DNA of 64,000 nucleotides, taken from positions 161,249 to 225,248 of the forward strand of contig NZ_LT556050.1 of assembly GCF_900079775.1 (NCBI RefSeq), given 5' to 3'. Of the stretch, positions 52,691-64,000 are shown in pieces; position 1 is the stretch's first letter, and each line of letters starts with the position of its first letter. Source of the DNA: Leyella lascolaii (GTDB lineage: Bacteria; Bacteroidota; Bacteroidia; Bacteroidales; Bacteroidaceae). The translations under genes and the position numbers were made by a program. The notes beneath the pieces were generated by a model that was given only the letters and a program-made list of their open reading frames with translations, had not been told where the DNA came from and searched no databases.

Positions 52691-52954
52691 ACAACCCGGA
52701 ACATAAAGCCATGCGGCATTACAGACAACGGCAAGCCGGAAACACTGCATGAAACGGCGGTTCGGACTCATCCGGAACGGAAAACTGACGCCATTATACT
52801 GCCGGAAAGTGCTTTTCGCGACACGGAAAAGCCCGTTCCGCCCCCTCAAACAGCACCTTCCACAATGCGGAAAAGGCTTTCCTGTAATGCAAGAAAGGCT
52901 CTTCCGCACTGCCGGAAGGATGGCTCAGACATCCACGGCGCGCGTAACAGTCTG
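52691..52954. repeat. Degenerate 22-bp phased repeat array, locus 4 (12 units)
   Basis: Units start at 52691, 52713, 52735, 52757, 52779, 52801, 52823, 52845, 52867, 52889, 52911 and 52933, all spaced exactly 22 bases. The strongest are GCCGGAAAGTGCTTTTCGC, ACGGAAAAGCCCGTTCCGC, GCGGAAAAGGCTTTCC, GCAAGAAAGGCTCTTCCGC and GCCGGAAGGATGGC. Weaker units may continue to about 53042. No indels between units in spite of heavy substitution. Confidence 0.78.
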
Positions 52955-53426
52955 TCATGCAAGACATTACAGAAACACGTGATTTTTCCGTTTTTCAGAC
53001 ACAACACTCTCTTCTTCCACGGGAAACGCACTCCTGCGCGACTTGATTTTAACATTCTCCCGTTTCTGTGTAAAATAAGTCATGCATGGGACATACGCAT
53101 ATGGCGTAAGGAAGAGCCACACCGGACATGACGGATAAGGCGCATGGCGACGACTGTATATACCCTCGTAAATATCAGACCGACTGTAAAGCTGAACCGG
53201 CAATCCTACTGCCTAAACCTGTTTCTTAATCGGGAGCGGGCTCTTCATCACCGTTCCGCACCGCAACCGCAACCTTGCAGACCGCTTCTTATGTGTGCAG
53301 CCCGCTACGCCTCCGGCAAAACCGGAAACCAATATGTCTGTCAGCAGAACACAATAAAGACTGATCCGGAAGAGCGGTTCGGGTTAAAAAAAGCGCGGCA
53401 GGCTTCGCCGGACAAAAAGATTGTGG

Positions 53427-53434
53427 TAAATTTG
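53427..53434 (+). promoter_or_regulatory. Candidate -7 box of the mtn-luxS operon
   Basis: TAAATTTG (TAnnTTTG match), 29 bases before the mtn start codon; no clear -33 partner. Confidence 0.4.
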
Positions 53435-53462
53435 CAGCCGGAAACAGATTCTGTCATCAACA

Positions 53463-54146
53463 ATGAAAATAGGAATAGTAATAGCGATGGACAAGGAGTT
53501 CATCCGCATAAAGTCGCTCCTGCACGACGTGAGAGAGACGTCGGAGCACGGTTTCACCTTTGTCACGGGCACGAGCGGCGCAAACACGGTGGTGATGATG
53601 CAGTGCGGCATAGGCAAGGTGAACGCCGCCATGGGCGCGGCAGAGCTGATAAGCCTGTTCGGACCTGACGCGGTGATATCCACAGGCGTTGCCGGAGGAG
53701 CGTCAGTACAGCTCGAGCGCATGGATGTGGTGGTGTCGTCGCAGACATGCTATCACGATGTATACTGCGGCAGCGAGCAAGCCTACGGTCAGATACCTGG
53801 CTTGCCGGCACGCTTCGACGCCGACGGCGGACTGCTGCGCAAGGCATGCGACATTGACTGCGGCACGAGGATAACGCCCGGACTCATCGTCACCGGTGAC
53901 TGGTTTGTGGACTCCCGCGAGAAGATGTCAGCCATTCTGGAGCGTTTTCCGGAGGCAATGGCAGTAGACATGGAGTCGGCTGCGATAGCGCAAGTGTGTC
54001 ACCGGCGCGGCGTGAGGTTCATCAGCTTCCGCATAATAAGCGACATCCCGCTCAAGGATGACAAGGGACAGCAGTATTACGACTTCTGGGAGAGGATGGC
54101 GGAAGACTCGTTCGGCGTGACAAAGGCATTCATGGAATCAATCTGA
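53463..54146 (+). CDS. mtn: 5'-methylthioadenosine/S-adenosylhomocysteine nucleosidase
   Basis: A 227-residue cytosolic enzyme that removes adenine from methylthioadenosine and S-adenosylhomocysteine. The start MKIGIVIAMDKEF aligns with the family and places the catalytic acid E12. Conserved regions: MMQCGIGKVNAAMGAAELI, ISTGVAGGA, IVTGDWFVDS, and AVDMESAAIAQVCHRRGVRFISFRIISD (the ribose-binding Glu in DMESAA and the catalytic Asp in ISD). Nine bases before luxS. The two enzymes act in sequence to detoxify S-adenosylhomocysteine and yield homocysteine, adenine and the AI-2 precursor. Confidence 0.96.
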   Translation: MKIGIVIAMDKEFIRIKSLLHDVRETSEHGFTFVTGTSGANTVVMMQCGIGKVNAAMGAAELISLFGPDAVISTGVAGGASVQLERMDVVVSSQTCYHDVYCGSEQAYGQIPGLPARFDADGGLLRKACDIDCGTRITPGLIVTGDWFVDSREKMSAILERFPEAMAVDMESAAIAQVCHRRGVRFISFRIISDIPLKDDKGQQYYDFWERMAEDSFGVTKAFMESI

Positions 54147-54164
54147 AAACAAAATATGAGGAAT

Positions 54165-54650
54165 ATGGAAAAGATACCGAGTTTCACAATAGACCACAAC
54201 CGGCTGCTGCGCGGCATATATGTGTCGAGAAAAGACAAGGTGGGCGGCGACACGGTTACCACTTTCGACATAAGGATGAAAGAACCCAACCGCGAACCGG
54301 CATTGCATCCAGGCGCGCTGCACACTATAGAACATCTGGCTGCCACCTACCTGCGCAACGACCGCGAGTGGAAAGACAGCATAGTGTACTGGGGTCCGAT
54401 GGGATGTCTCACGGGCAACTACCTGCTGATGAAGGGCGACCTGCAGCCTGCCGACATAGTGGGGCTGATGAAGCGCACGTTCGCTTTCGTGGCTGCGTTT
54501 GAGGGCGATGTGCCCGGAGCCGCGCCTCAGGACTGCGGCAACTGGCTGCTCCACGACCTGCCTATGGCACGATGGGAGGCACGCAAATATCTGGAGGAGG
54601 TGCTTGAGAACATCAGTGAGGAGAACATGAGCTATCCGGAGCGCGGATGA
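54165..54650 (+). CDS. luxS: S-ribosylhomocysteine lyase LuxS
   Basis: A 161-residue metalloenzyme cleaving S-ribosylhomocysteine to homocysteine and the AI-2 precursor DPD. The start MEKIPSFTIDHNRLLRGIY is chosen because it matches the family N-terminus; an ATG 9 bases upstream is also possible. Metal ligands are H53 and H57 in HTIEHLAATYLRND (E56 between them) and C124 in DCGNWLLHDL. Normal length. Acts directly after Mtn; the substrate of LuxS is the product of Mtn. Confidence 0.97.
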   Translation: MEKIPSFTIDHNRLLRGIYVSRKDKVGGDTVTTFDIRMKEPNREPALHPGALHTIEHLAATYLRNDREWKDSIVYWGPMGCLTGNYLLMKGDLQPADIVGLMKRTFAFVAAFEGDVPGAAPQDCGNWLLHDLPMARWEARKYLEEVLENISEENMSYPERG

Positions 54651-54725
54651 AAGAAGGAGGAACGCGGTCATGACACACCGGCGTCAATGACACGTCAAGA
54701 AAAAAAACGATATGCTGATAAATGA

Positions 54726-54754
54726 AAAAGGAGATGCCGGGCATCTCCTTTTCT
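54726..54754. terminator. Convergent terminator after luxS
   Basis: A perfect 12-bp stem (AAAAGGAGATGC / GCATCTCCTTTT) with a 3-base loop, between convergent genes ending at 54650 and 54764; A- and T-runs on both sides make it bidirectional. Confidence 0.9.
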
Positions 54755-54763
54755 GTTATGATA

Positions 54764-55468
54764 TCAAAGGTTGAAACGGTAGCCTATGGTTACTGTTATC
54801 ACCTGGTTCTTTGATTTTATCACTCCGGGCTTGTAGACATTGGTCAGTCCCAGGTTGTAACGCGCGTCGAGAATGACGTTCATATACTCGTAGGACGCTC
54901 CCACCGGTATCGAGAAATCGAACGTGTTTCCATGGTAATCGAACTTCATCTTATCGACATCGCCATACTCTTTGGAGCCGTCTTCATTGACAACAAACGA
55001 TGTCTCCTCATATTTGGTCTTGCCGCTGAGGAAGATGCCGGGCTGCAGTCCTGCCTTCAATGCAAAGCCGCGGGCTACATATACGTTGACCATTAGGGGC
55101 ACGTTGAGATAATGAAGGTCGGTGGACCAGTCGCGATATCCAAAATACGTTCCATCCTCCGAACCGGCATCCTGATAGTCGGGATAGCAGTTTCCCTGAA
55201 TGGAATACATCAGACCGAGCGACACAGAAACCTGTGGTGTAGCCTGATAGTCGACATCAAATCCTGCGAGCAGTCCTGCCTTGCTGCGCGATTTCAGCTC
55301 TTCGTCCTCATAGGCGCCTCCTCCCGTAACGTAAACACTGTTGTTGGTAAGATTGGCAATGCTCACTCCGAGTCGCGGAATGAGGGAGAACCGACCCACC
55401 TCGTTCTGCGCGTAAGCGACGGACACCGCTGCGACAAATGCCACAAATAGAATAATCCTCTTTTTCAT
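54764..55468 (-). CDS. Outer-membrane beta-barrel protein (PorT/OmpW-like fold)
   Basis: A 234-residue outer-membrane protein. The start MKKRIILFVAFVAAVSVAYAQ at 55468 gives a clean signal peptide; the frame extends 53 residues further up without meaning. The mature part has alternating strands of an eight-stranded barrel: RFSLIPRLGVSIANLTN, SKAGLLAGFDVDYQATPQVSVSLGLMYSIQGN, YLNVPLMVNVYVARGFALKAGLQPGIFLSGK, and IPVGASYEYMNVILDARYNLGLTNVYKP, ending with the aromatic IGYRFNL. PorT-family proteins of Bacteroidota share this pattern; an individual function is not known. Separated from the beta-galactosidase gene by a hairpin at 55574-55609. Confidence 0.85.
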   Translation of the reverse strand: MKKRIILFVAFVAAVSVAYAQNEVGRFSLIPRLGVSIANLTNNSVYVTGGGAYEDEELKSRSKAGLLAGFDVDYQATPQVSVSLGLMYSIQGNCYPDYQDAGSEDGTYFGYRDWSTDLHYLNVPLMVNVYVARGFALKAGLQPGIFLSGKTKYEETSFVVNEDGSKEYGDVDKMKFDYHGNTFDFSIPVGASYEYMNVILDARYNLGLTNVYKPGVIKSKNQVITVTIGYRFNL

Positions 55469-55573
55469 ATCTAAAGTTTTGTTTTGGTTTCTTACCGTCA
55501 GCCGTCTTTCACATACGCCTGCCATGCCTCCCGCCTTGCGCCTGCGCGCGGACAGCAGCGCATATAAAAGAAA

Positions 55574-55609
55574 AGCGGGGAGTGCCAATGAGCTTGTCAC
55601 TACCCCACT
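55574..55609 (-). terminator. Terminator of the beta-galactosidase gene
   Basis: On the - strand AGTGGGG-T-AGTG pairs with CACTCCCCGCT, followed by TTTTCTTTT, about 30 bases after the GH2 stop codon. One bulge and one G:T pair. Confidence 0.75.
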
Positions 55610-55638
55610 CTTTTTACATAAACGCAAGTGTCGCGTTT

Positions 55639-59330
<3,692 letters not shown>

Positions 59331-59677
59331 GCAAAGATAACTGTATTTTCCGACAATACAAACATGTATTGGACAAATTATGGGAAACTGTTGTCACATT
59401 TGCATATAAAAGCAGTTTACAGCACACATATATCAAAAATCTTATACAATATTAATACAATTACCACTTCCAACGCAGTTTCAATGACAATCATATTCAT
59501 TAAACGGCATGACAAAAACATTCTCCGGATTTGAATGAAAGTGATTTACGGATACAAGGCAAAGGCATCGTATCTGAAAGGAAAGTACGCATTCAAGAGA
59601 CTATATGAAACAGACGGACCGGGAAAAAAGAAGGCGGCGGACACCATAAAGATATCCGCCGCCTGCATGTTATCGCA
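59331..59677. other. Region between the GH2 gene repeat and bipA
   Basis: AT-rich, no gene found. Contains the partial repeat end at 59331-59340 and the bipA terminator at 59632-59664. Confidence 0.5.
59632..59664 (-). terminator. Terminator of bipA
   Basis: A perfect 10-bp stem (AGGCGGCGGA 59632-59641 / TCCGCCGCCT 59655-59664) followed on the - strand by CTTTTTTCCC, 13 bases after the bipA stop codon. Confidence 0.9.
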
Positions 59678-61480
59678 TTAATCCTTGTTGGCACGCTTGC
59701 GTTCGTTGTGGTCGAGAATAGTCTTGCGGATACGGATGCTCTTGGGTGTCACCTCGACAAGTTCGTCACTCTTGATGTATTCAAGACATTCCTCAAGACT
59801 CATAAGCACCTTCGGTATGACGCGCGCCTTTTCATCAGAACCGCTCGCACGCACATTCGTGAGCTGCTTTGCCTTCGTCACGTTGATGACAAGGTCGTTG
59901 TCATGCACGTGCTCGCCCACCACCTGACCGGCATAGACCTCTTCTCCCGGGTCAATGAAGAACTTTCCGCGGTCCTGTAGTTTGTCTATACTGTATGCAT
60001 ATGCCGTTCCTGTCTCCATAGCTATCATCGAACCGTTGACCCGGCGCACGATATCTCCCTTGTAAGGCTGGTATTCCTTGAAGCGGTGAGACATGATCGC
60101 CTCACCCTGACTTGCCGTAAGTACGTTCGTACGGAGACCGATGATACCACGCGAAGGAATGTCGAACTCAATGTTGACACGGTCGCCCTGACTTTCCATT
60201 GCGACGACCTCACCCTTCCGACGGCTCACCATGTCGATCATCTTACTTGAGAATTCGTCCGGAACATTTATCGTAAGCTCTTCTATAGGCTCACATTTCA
60301 CACCGTCGATTTCCTTATATATTACCTGCGGCTGTCCTACCTGAAGCTCGTAACCCTCACGTCGCATGGTCTCGATGAGCACAGAAAGATGTAGCACTCC
60401 GCGTCCGCTGACAATCCACTTGTCCGTTGTGTCCTCAAAAGGCTTCACTCTCAGGGCGAGGTTTTTCTCAAGTTCCTTCTGCAAACGGTCGTTCACGTGG
60501 CGGCTTGTTACAAATTTGCCCTCACGACCGAAGAAAGGTGAGTCGTTGATGGTGAACAGCATGCTCATCGTGGGCTCGTCTATTGCAATGGGAGGAAGCG
60601 GTTCCGGATTCTCCAGATCGCAAATCGTGTCTCCAATTTCGAAGTTTTCGAGACCGATGACAGCACAGATGTCGCCGCTCTCAACATGGTCGGTCTTCTT
60701 GTGTCCCATACCTTCGAAAGTATGAAGTTCCTTTATCTTCGTACGCTCCTGCGTCCCGTCACGATGGCATATCGTAACGTTCATGCCGTCAAAGAGTGTT
60801 CCCCGATGCACACGACCCACAGCGATGCGTCCTGTGTAGTTGCTGTAATCAAGCGAGGTTATGAGCATCTGTGGCGTACCCTCGATTTGCTTGGGAGCCG
60901 GAATAACCTCGACTATCTTGTCAAGCAGATAATCTATATTGTCAGTAGGATGTTTGTAATCCGCCGACATCCATCCGTTTTTGGCTGAGCCGTAAACAAT
61001 CGGGAAGTCGAGTTGGTACTCGCTGGCATTCAAAGCGAACATAAGATCGAACACCATCTCATATACCGCCTCCGGACGACAGTTCTGTTTGTCTACCTTA
61101 TTCACCACAACTATAGGCTTCAAACCTATCTGCAAAGCCTTTTGAAGAACGAAACGAGTCTGTGGCATCGGACCTTCGAACGCATCGACAAGCAGAATGC
61201 ATCCGTCAGCCATATTGAGGACACGCTCCACCTCGCCTCCAAAGTCGGAGTGTCCCGGAGTGTCTATAATGTTGATTTTAACTCCTTTCCAGTTTATGGA
61301 AACGTTTTTGGAAAGGATAGTTATACCGCGTTCGCGTTCCAAATCATTCGAGTCGAGTATCTGTCCGCTGTTATCCTGACCCTCACGGAATAGTTTTCCC
61401 GCCAGCATCATCTTATCTACAAGCGTTGTCTTGCCGTGATCCACATGGGCAATAATTGCTATGTTCCTGATATCTTGCAT
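59678..61480 (-). CDS. typA: Translational GTPase BipA/TypA
   Basis: A 600-residue ribosome-binding GTPase that supports 50S assembly and growth in cold or stress. G domain: [16 protein letters not shown] (P-loop), [14 protein letters not shown] (switch I), [18 protein letters not shown] (G3), [13 protein letters not shown] (G4). Domains II, III and V follow, with [56 protein letters not shown], and a BipA-specific C-terminal domain ending [14 protein letters not shown] [20 protein letters not shown]. Normal length. Divergent from rpsO, a common arrangement in this phylum. Candidate -7 box TACCTTTG on the - strand at 61504-61511. Confidence 0.97.
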   Translation of the reverse strand: MQDIRNIAIIAHVDHGKTTLVDKMMLAGKLFREGQDNSGQILDSNDLERERGITILSKNVSINWKGVKINIIDTPGHSDFGGEVERVLNMADGCILLVDAFEGPMPQTRFVLQKALQIGLKPIVVVNKVDKQNCRPEAVYEMVFDLMFALNASEYQLDFPIVYGSAKNGWMSADYKHPTDNIDYLLDKIVEVIPAPKQIEGTPQMLITSLDYSNYTGRIAVGRVHRGTLFDGMNVTICHRDGTQERTKIKELHTFEGMGHKKTDHVESGDICAVIGLENFEIGDTICDLENPEPLPPIAIDEPTMSMLFTINDSPFFGREGKFVTSRHVNDRLQKELEKNLALRVKPFEDTTDKWIVSGRGVLHLSVLIETMRREGYELQVGQPQVIYKEIDGVKCEPIEELTINVPDEFSSKMIDMVSRRKGEVVAMESQGDRVNIEFDIPSRGIIGLRTNVLTASQGEAIMSHRFKEYQPYKGDIVRRVNGSMIAMETGTAYAYSIDKLQDRGKFFIDPGEEVYAGQVVGEHVHDNDLVINVTKAKQLTNVRASGSDEKARVIPKVLMSLEECLEYIKSDELVEVTPKSIRIRKTILDHNERKRANKD

Positions 61481-61503
61481 AATTTACCTTAAAAAATCGG
61501 GTG

Positions 61504-61511
61504 CAAAGGTA
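61504..61511 (-). promoter_or_regulatory. Candidate -7 box of bipA
   Basis: CAAAGGTA reads TACCTTTG on the - strand (TAnnTTTG match), 24 bases before the bipA start; no clear -33 partner. Confidence 0.45.
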
Positions 61512-61557
61512 ATGATTTTAATCCATACTTCGCATACCATACATATATAAATTTAAG

Positions 61558-61667
61558 GCGGAAAACGTTTTATCGGACAACAGGAACAGGATTGCAGCGG
61601 TGCGGTGGAACGTCCGCCGCCAGACGGAAAAGCCCATCCGGACATGGCGAAAGCATGTGGTTGTGTG
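61558..61667. repeat. Degenerate 22-bp phased repeat array, locus 5 (5 units)
   Basis: Units start at 61558, 61580, 61602, 61624 and 61646, all 22 bases apart: GCGGAAAACGTTTTATCGG, ACAGGAACAGGATTGC, GCGGTGGAACGTCCGCC, ACGGAAAAGCCCATCCGG, GGCGAAAGCATGTGG. More diverged than the other loci. It lies between the divergent bipA and rpsO promoters. Confidence 0.6.
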
Positions 61668-61730
61668 CAAAAAAAAGTTAAACAACAGATTAATATGCAC
61701 CATATGTACACGTTACCGGACAAAAAGCAG

Positions 61731-61738
61731 TAACTTTG
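61731..61738 (+). promoter_or_regulatory. Candidate -7 box of rpsO
   Basis: TAACTTTG matches TAnnTTTG, 47 bases before the rpsO start; the -33 position has no clear TTTG. Confidence 0.5.
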
Positions 61739-61784
61739 CACCCGCATTTAGCAAAATCATTAATTAACATTAACAAAAAGTTCT

Positions 61785-62054
61785 ATGTACTTAGACAAAG
61801 CAAAAAAAGAAGAGATCTTTGGACAGTACGGAAAGTCTAACACTGATACTGGTTCAGCTGAGAGCCAGATAGCATTGTTCTCATACCGTATTTCCCATTT
61901 GACGGAGCATCTTAAGATGAACCGTAAAGATTATACTACAGCACGTTCGCTGACAAAACTTGTCGGCAAGCGTCGTGCGCTTCTGAACTATCTGTACGAC
62001 CGCGATGTGAACCGCTACCGTGCGATAGTAAAGGCTCTCGGTTTGCGTAAGTAA
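61785..62054 (+). CDS. rpsO: 30S ribosomal protein S15
   Basis: An 89-residue primary 16S rRNA-binding protein. Family landmarks: KEEIFGQYGKSNTDTGSAESQIALFSYRISHLTEHLKMNRKDY, ARSLTKLVGKRRALLNYL and the final YRAIVKALGLRK. Exactly the usual length. Single-gene unit with a strong terminator 38 bases downstream. Confidence 0.99.
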   Translation: MYLDKAKKEEIFGQYGKSNTDTGSAESQIALFSYRISHLTEHLKMNRKDYTTARSLTKLVGKRRALLNYLYDRDVNRYRAIVKALGLRK

Positions 62055-62091
62055 TAAGAGAGCGACAAAAATTTTCTTTTCCAAAAACAGT

Positions 62092-62128
62092 AACGCCCGG
62101 AAGAAGCATCAGGTTTCTTCCGGGCGTT
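62092..62128 (+). terminator. Terminator of rpsO
   Basis: A perfect 14-bp stem (AACGCCCGGAAGAA 62092-62105 / TTCTTCCGGGCGTT 62115-62128) followed by CTCTTTT. The next 175 bases to the folK stop codon contain no feature I can support. Confidence 0.93.
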
Positions 62129-62303
62129 CTCTTTTAATGCGTTACATGAAAGGCACCAAACCCAAATCGGGAAGCGGCAAAAAGACATCATAGGGCATGA
62201 CACGGCACATATCATTTGACGACAGACACACCGTCTGTGTTCACGCAAGAAACATACGGCGACAGTGCATACACATCCGCTCATGCCGAAAAGCGGATGA
62301 GAG

Positions 62304-62723
62304 TCATTCAGTCCTGTCCATTATCTCCATAAGAGGGCGCATCACGAAATCACGCTCACGCATATGCGGATGGGGAACGGTGAGCTCAGGCGTACTGACG
62401 CTTATGTCATCGTAAAGCAGGATGTCTATATCGATGAGCCTGTCGGCGTATACTCCTCCTGCCGATTTGGCTTTTCTGCCAAGCCTGCGCTCAATGTCCT
62501 GTGTGGCGACAAGCAGCTGATGCGGCGAAAGATTCGTCTCCAAAGCCACACACATATTCAAGAACTTGTTTTCAGACTCAAAGCCCCATGGCTCGGTCTC
62601 AATTATTGAAGAGCGTCTCACCACCCTGCCCACAGTCTCGCCAAGCAGTTCCAGAGCCGCAGCAATGCCCGCATGTCTGTCTCCGATGTTTGCTCCGAGA
62701 GAAAGATAAACCTTATGCGTCAT
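62304..62723 (-). CDS. folK: 2-amino-4-hydroxy-6-hydroxymethyldihydropteridine pyrophosphokinase
   Basis: A 139-residue folate enzyme that transfers pyrophosphate from ATP to the pterin made by FolB. Motifs: VYLSLGANIGDRHAGIAAAL at the start, SSIIETEPWGFESENKFLNM, RLGRKAKSAGG, and DRLIDIDILLYDDIS with the metal-binding Asp pair, then VPHPHMRERDFV. It follows queA on the same strand with a 90-base gap that contains a hairpin (62749-62782). This queA-folK order is common in Bacteroidales. Confidence 0.96.
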   Translation of the reverse strand: MTHKVYLSLGANIGDRHAGIAAALELLGETVGRVVRRSSIIETEPWGFESENKFLNMCVALETNLSPHQLLVATQDIERRLGRKAKSAGGVYADRLIDIDILLYDDISVSTPELTVPHPHMRERDFVMRPLMEIMDRTE

Positions 62724-62748
62724 AATAAAACAATCCGTTCTGAAACAT

Positions 62749-62782
62749 AAACGGGAGCGGGACTTGACGCCCGTTCCCGTTT
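62749..62782 (-). terminator. Terminator or attenuating hairpin between queA and folK
   Basis: A 13-bp stem with one G:T position (AAACGGGAGCGGG 62749-62761 / CCCGTTCCCGTTT 62770-62782). Tail on the - strand is ATGTTTCAG, a poor T run, so folK may still be read from queA transcripts. Confidence 0.65.
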
Positions 62783-62813
62783 TTATCCATATGAATGCCT
62801 GTCGGAAGGCGGT

Positions 62814-63980
62814 TCAGTCATTTACAATGAGAAGCGCGTCACCGTAGCATCCGAACATGTATCCGTGCTTCACGGCGAGGCGGTATGCCTCCATCACGAT
62901 GTCGTATCCGCCGAAAGCAGCTGTCTGCATCAGCAGTGTGGAATACGGATGATAGAAGTTGGCTATCATAGAATCGGCAAGTCCGAAGTCGTAAGGAGGG
63001 AAAATGAACTTGTTTGTCCACCCGTCGTACTCCTTGAGGAGTCCGTCCGTGCCGACGGCAGTCTCCGTAGCCTTGACCACGCTCGTGCCAACGGCGCACA
63101 CATGCCGTCCCTCCGTCTTGGTCTTATTCACAATCCTGCACGCCTCGGCGCCAACGAACATCTGCTCAGAATCCATCTTATGTTTTGTGAGATCCTCAAC
63201 CTCAATGTCGTGGAAGTTGCCGAGTCCGCAGTGCAATGTTATGTATGCGAAGTTTATGCCCTTAATCTCCATGCGCTTCATCAGCTCGCGCGTGAAGTGA
63301 AGTCCTGTCGCCGGAACCGTGACAGCACCCTCGTTCTTGGCGAATACGCACTGGAAGTCGCGGAAGTCATCCTCCGTTCCGTGGTGATTCTCGCGACGGT
63401 CGATGATGTATCTGGGCAGCGGAGCCTCTCCGAGAGCGTAAAGCTCGCGCTTGAACTCGTCGTGAGGACAGTCGTAGAGAAACCGCAGCGTACGCCCGCG
63501 GCTCGTTGTATTGTCGATAACCTCAGCCACCATAGTACCGCTGTCATCAAAGAACAGCTTGTTGCCTATGCGTATCTTGCGCGCCGGCTCCACCAGAACG
63601 TCCCACAGCCTCATCTCCTCGTTGAGCTCGCGCAGCAGGAACACCTCTATCTTGGCATCTGTCTTCTCCTTCGTACCGTACAGGCGCGCAGGGAAAACCT
63701 TTGTATCATTGAAGATGAAAGTGTCGTGCTCGTCGAAATAGTCGAGCACGTTGCGGAAGTCGAGATACTCCCCTTCTATCGGCTTTCCGTCCGCATCCTT
63801 CCTGAACATGTCGATGGTCTGCGACTTGCGATGGATAACCATCAGCCTGCATTCGTCACTTCGTGTCACACGGAACGTCTCTGTCTTTCCTTCAGAGTTT
63901 GTAAACTCGCGCACGGCACTATGAGGATAAAGTGCGATTTGTTCTTCCGGTAATTTGAATTTAAACTGTGATAACTTCAT
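62814..63980 (-). CDS. queA: S-adenosylmethionine:tRNA ribosyltransferase-isomerase QueA
   Basis: A 388-residue cytosolic enzyme that makes epoxyqueuosine by moving the ribosyl group of SAM onto preQ1 in tRNA. Family motifs: MKLSQFKFKLPEEQIALYP, HDTFIFNDTKVFPARLYG, EVFLLRELNE, APLPRYIID, NEGAVTVPATGLHFTRELM, and TLHCGLGNFHDIEVEDLTKHKMDSEQM near residue 260. It is somewhat longer than the 340-350 residues of E. coli, from an N-terminal insert (TNSEGKTETFRVTRSDECRLMV). The start MKLSQFKFKLPEEQ lies near the window's right edge; 20 bases remain. Confidence 0.96.
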   Translation of the reverse strand: MKLSQFKFKLPEEQIALYPHSAVREFTNSEGKTETFRVTRSDECRLMVIHRKSQTIDMFRKDADGKPIEGEYLDFRNVLDYFDEHDTFIFNDTKVFPARLYGTKEKTDAKIEVFLLRELNEEMRLWDVLVEPARKIRIGNKLFFDDSGTMVAEVIDNTTSRGRTLRFLYDCPHDEFKRELYALGEAPLPRYIIDRRENHHGTEDDFRDFQCVFAKNEGAVTVPATGLHFTRELMKRMEIKGINFAYITLHCGLGNFHDIEVEDLTKHKMDSEQMFVGAEACRIVNKTKTEGRHVCAVGTSVVKATETAVGTDGLLKEYDGWTNKFIFPPYDFGLADSMIANFYHPYSTLLMQTAAFGGYDIVMEAYRLAVKHGYMFGCYGDALLIVND

Positions 63981-64000
63981 TATTGTTATTATTCGATATT

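Larger units (their letters stand above)
52358..53462. other. 1.1-kb divergent intergenic region between yfhO and mtn
   Basis: No credible gene on either strand. From left to right: yfhO promoter region (CAAACTTA at 52483-52490), a stretch to 52690 with nothing I recognise, a 12-unit 22-bp array (52691-52954) with weak units beyond, and a mtn promoter region with TAAATTTG (-7 box) at 53427-53434. Confidence 0.6.

Noticed and set aside
62865..63953. A 362-codon open frame on the + strand
   Set aside because: Antisense shadow of queA.

Overview
The window comes from a member of the Bacteroidota, most likely a Prevotellaceae-type Bacteroidales. The grounds are type IX secretion (T9SS) C-terminal sorting domains, an SprB-independent set of TonB-dependent receptors, a MurF-alanine racemase fusion, GSCFA, DUF4954 and YfhO proteins, a class II (B12-dependent) ribonucleotide reductase, and promoters of the Bacteroidota type (TTTG, 19-20 bases, TAnnTTTG). 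Base composition looks even across the window. I see no tRNA, rRNA, CRISPR array, insertion sequence or prophage, so this is core chromosome.

Layout. 1-8.2 kb: three consecutive secreted T9SS substrates on the + strand, one an M6-type metalloprotease. 8.2-15.1 kb: hflX with a DUF4954 gene, then a large M16 peptidase. 15.3-22.6 kb (- strand): a complete RND tripartite efflux operon and nhaA. 23.3-26.7 kb: class I fumarase, a secreted nitroreductase-like lipoprotein, and two PepSY-like exported proteins. 26.9-28.9 kb: a histidine kinase/OmpR-type regulator pair whose probable operator (an 11-bp tandem direct repeat) lies before the PepSY-like pair. 29-31.3 kb: a block of palindromic repeats and two small genes. 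31.4-35.3 kb: a TPP riboswitch controlling a thiamin uptake operon (TonB receptor, PnuT-like permease, thiamin pyrophosphokinase), followed by a second TonB receptor. 37.6-45.2 kb (- strand): dnaA, an MCE protein with a cell-wall amidase, folB and class II RNR. 45.4-52.4 kb: nitroreductase, murF-alr fusion, GSCFA and YfhO genes. 53.5-64 kb: mtn-luxS (activated methyl cycle), an outer-membrane barrel, a GH2 beta-galactosidase with a lectin domain, bipA/rpsO divergent pair, folK and queA.

The most unusual signal is not in the genes. At least five long intergenic regions, all upstream of genes (hflX, the 30-kb hypothetical gene, dnaA, yfhO/mtn, bipA/rpsO), carry degenerate arrays with a strict 22-base period (core CGGAAAAGGCTCTTCCG, itself an imperfect inverted repeat). 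Units have diverged by many substitutions but stay in the same 22-base register for up to 12 units with essentially no indels. A second family of interspersed palindromes, 66-bp (A) and 88-bp (B) units, is arranged A-B-A-A-B directly upstream of the response regulator gene; a diverged B copy of exactly 88 bp lies upstream of the beta-galactosidase gene. Both lengths are multiples of 22, and the outer ends of the units contain the sequence of the Bacteroidota -7 promoter box.
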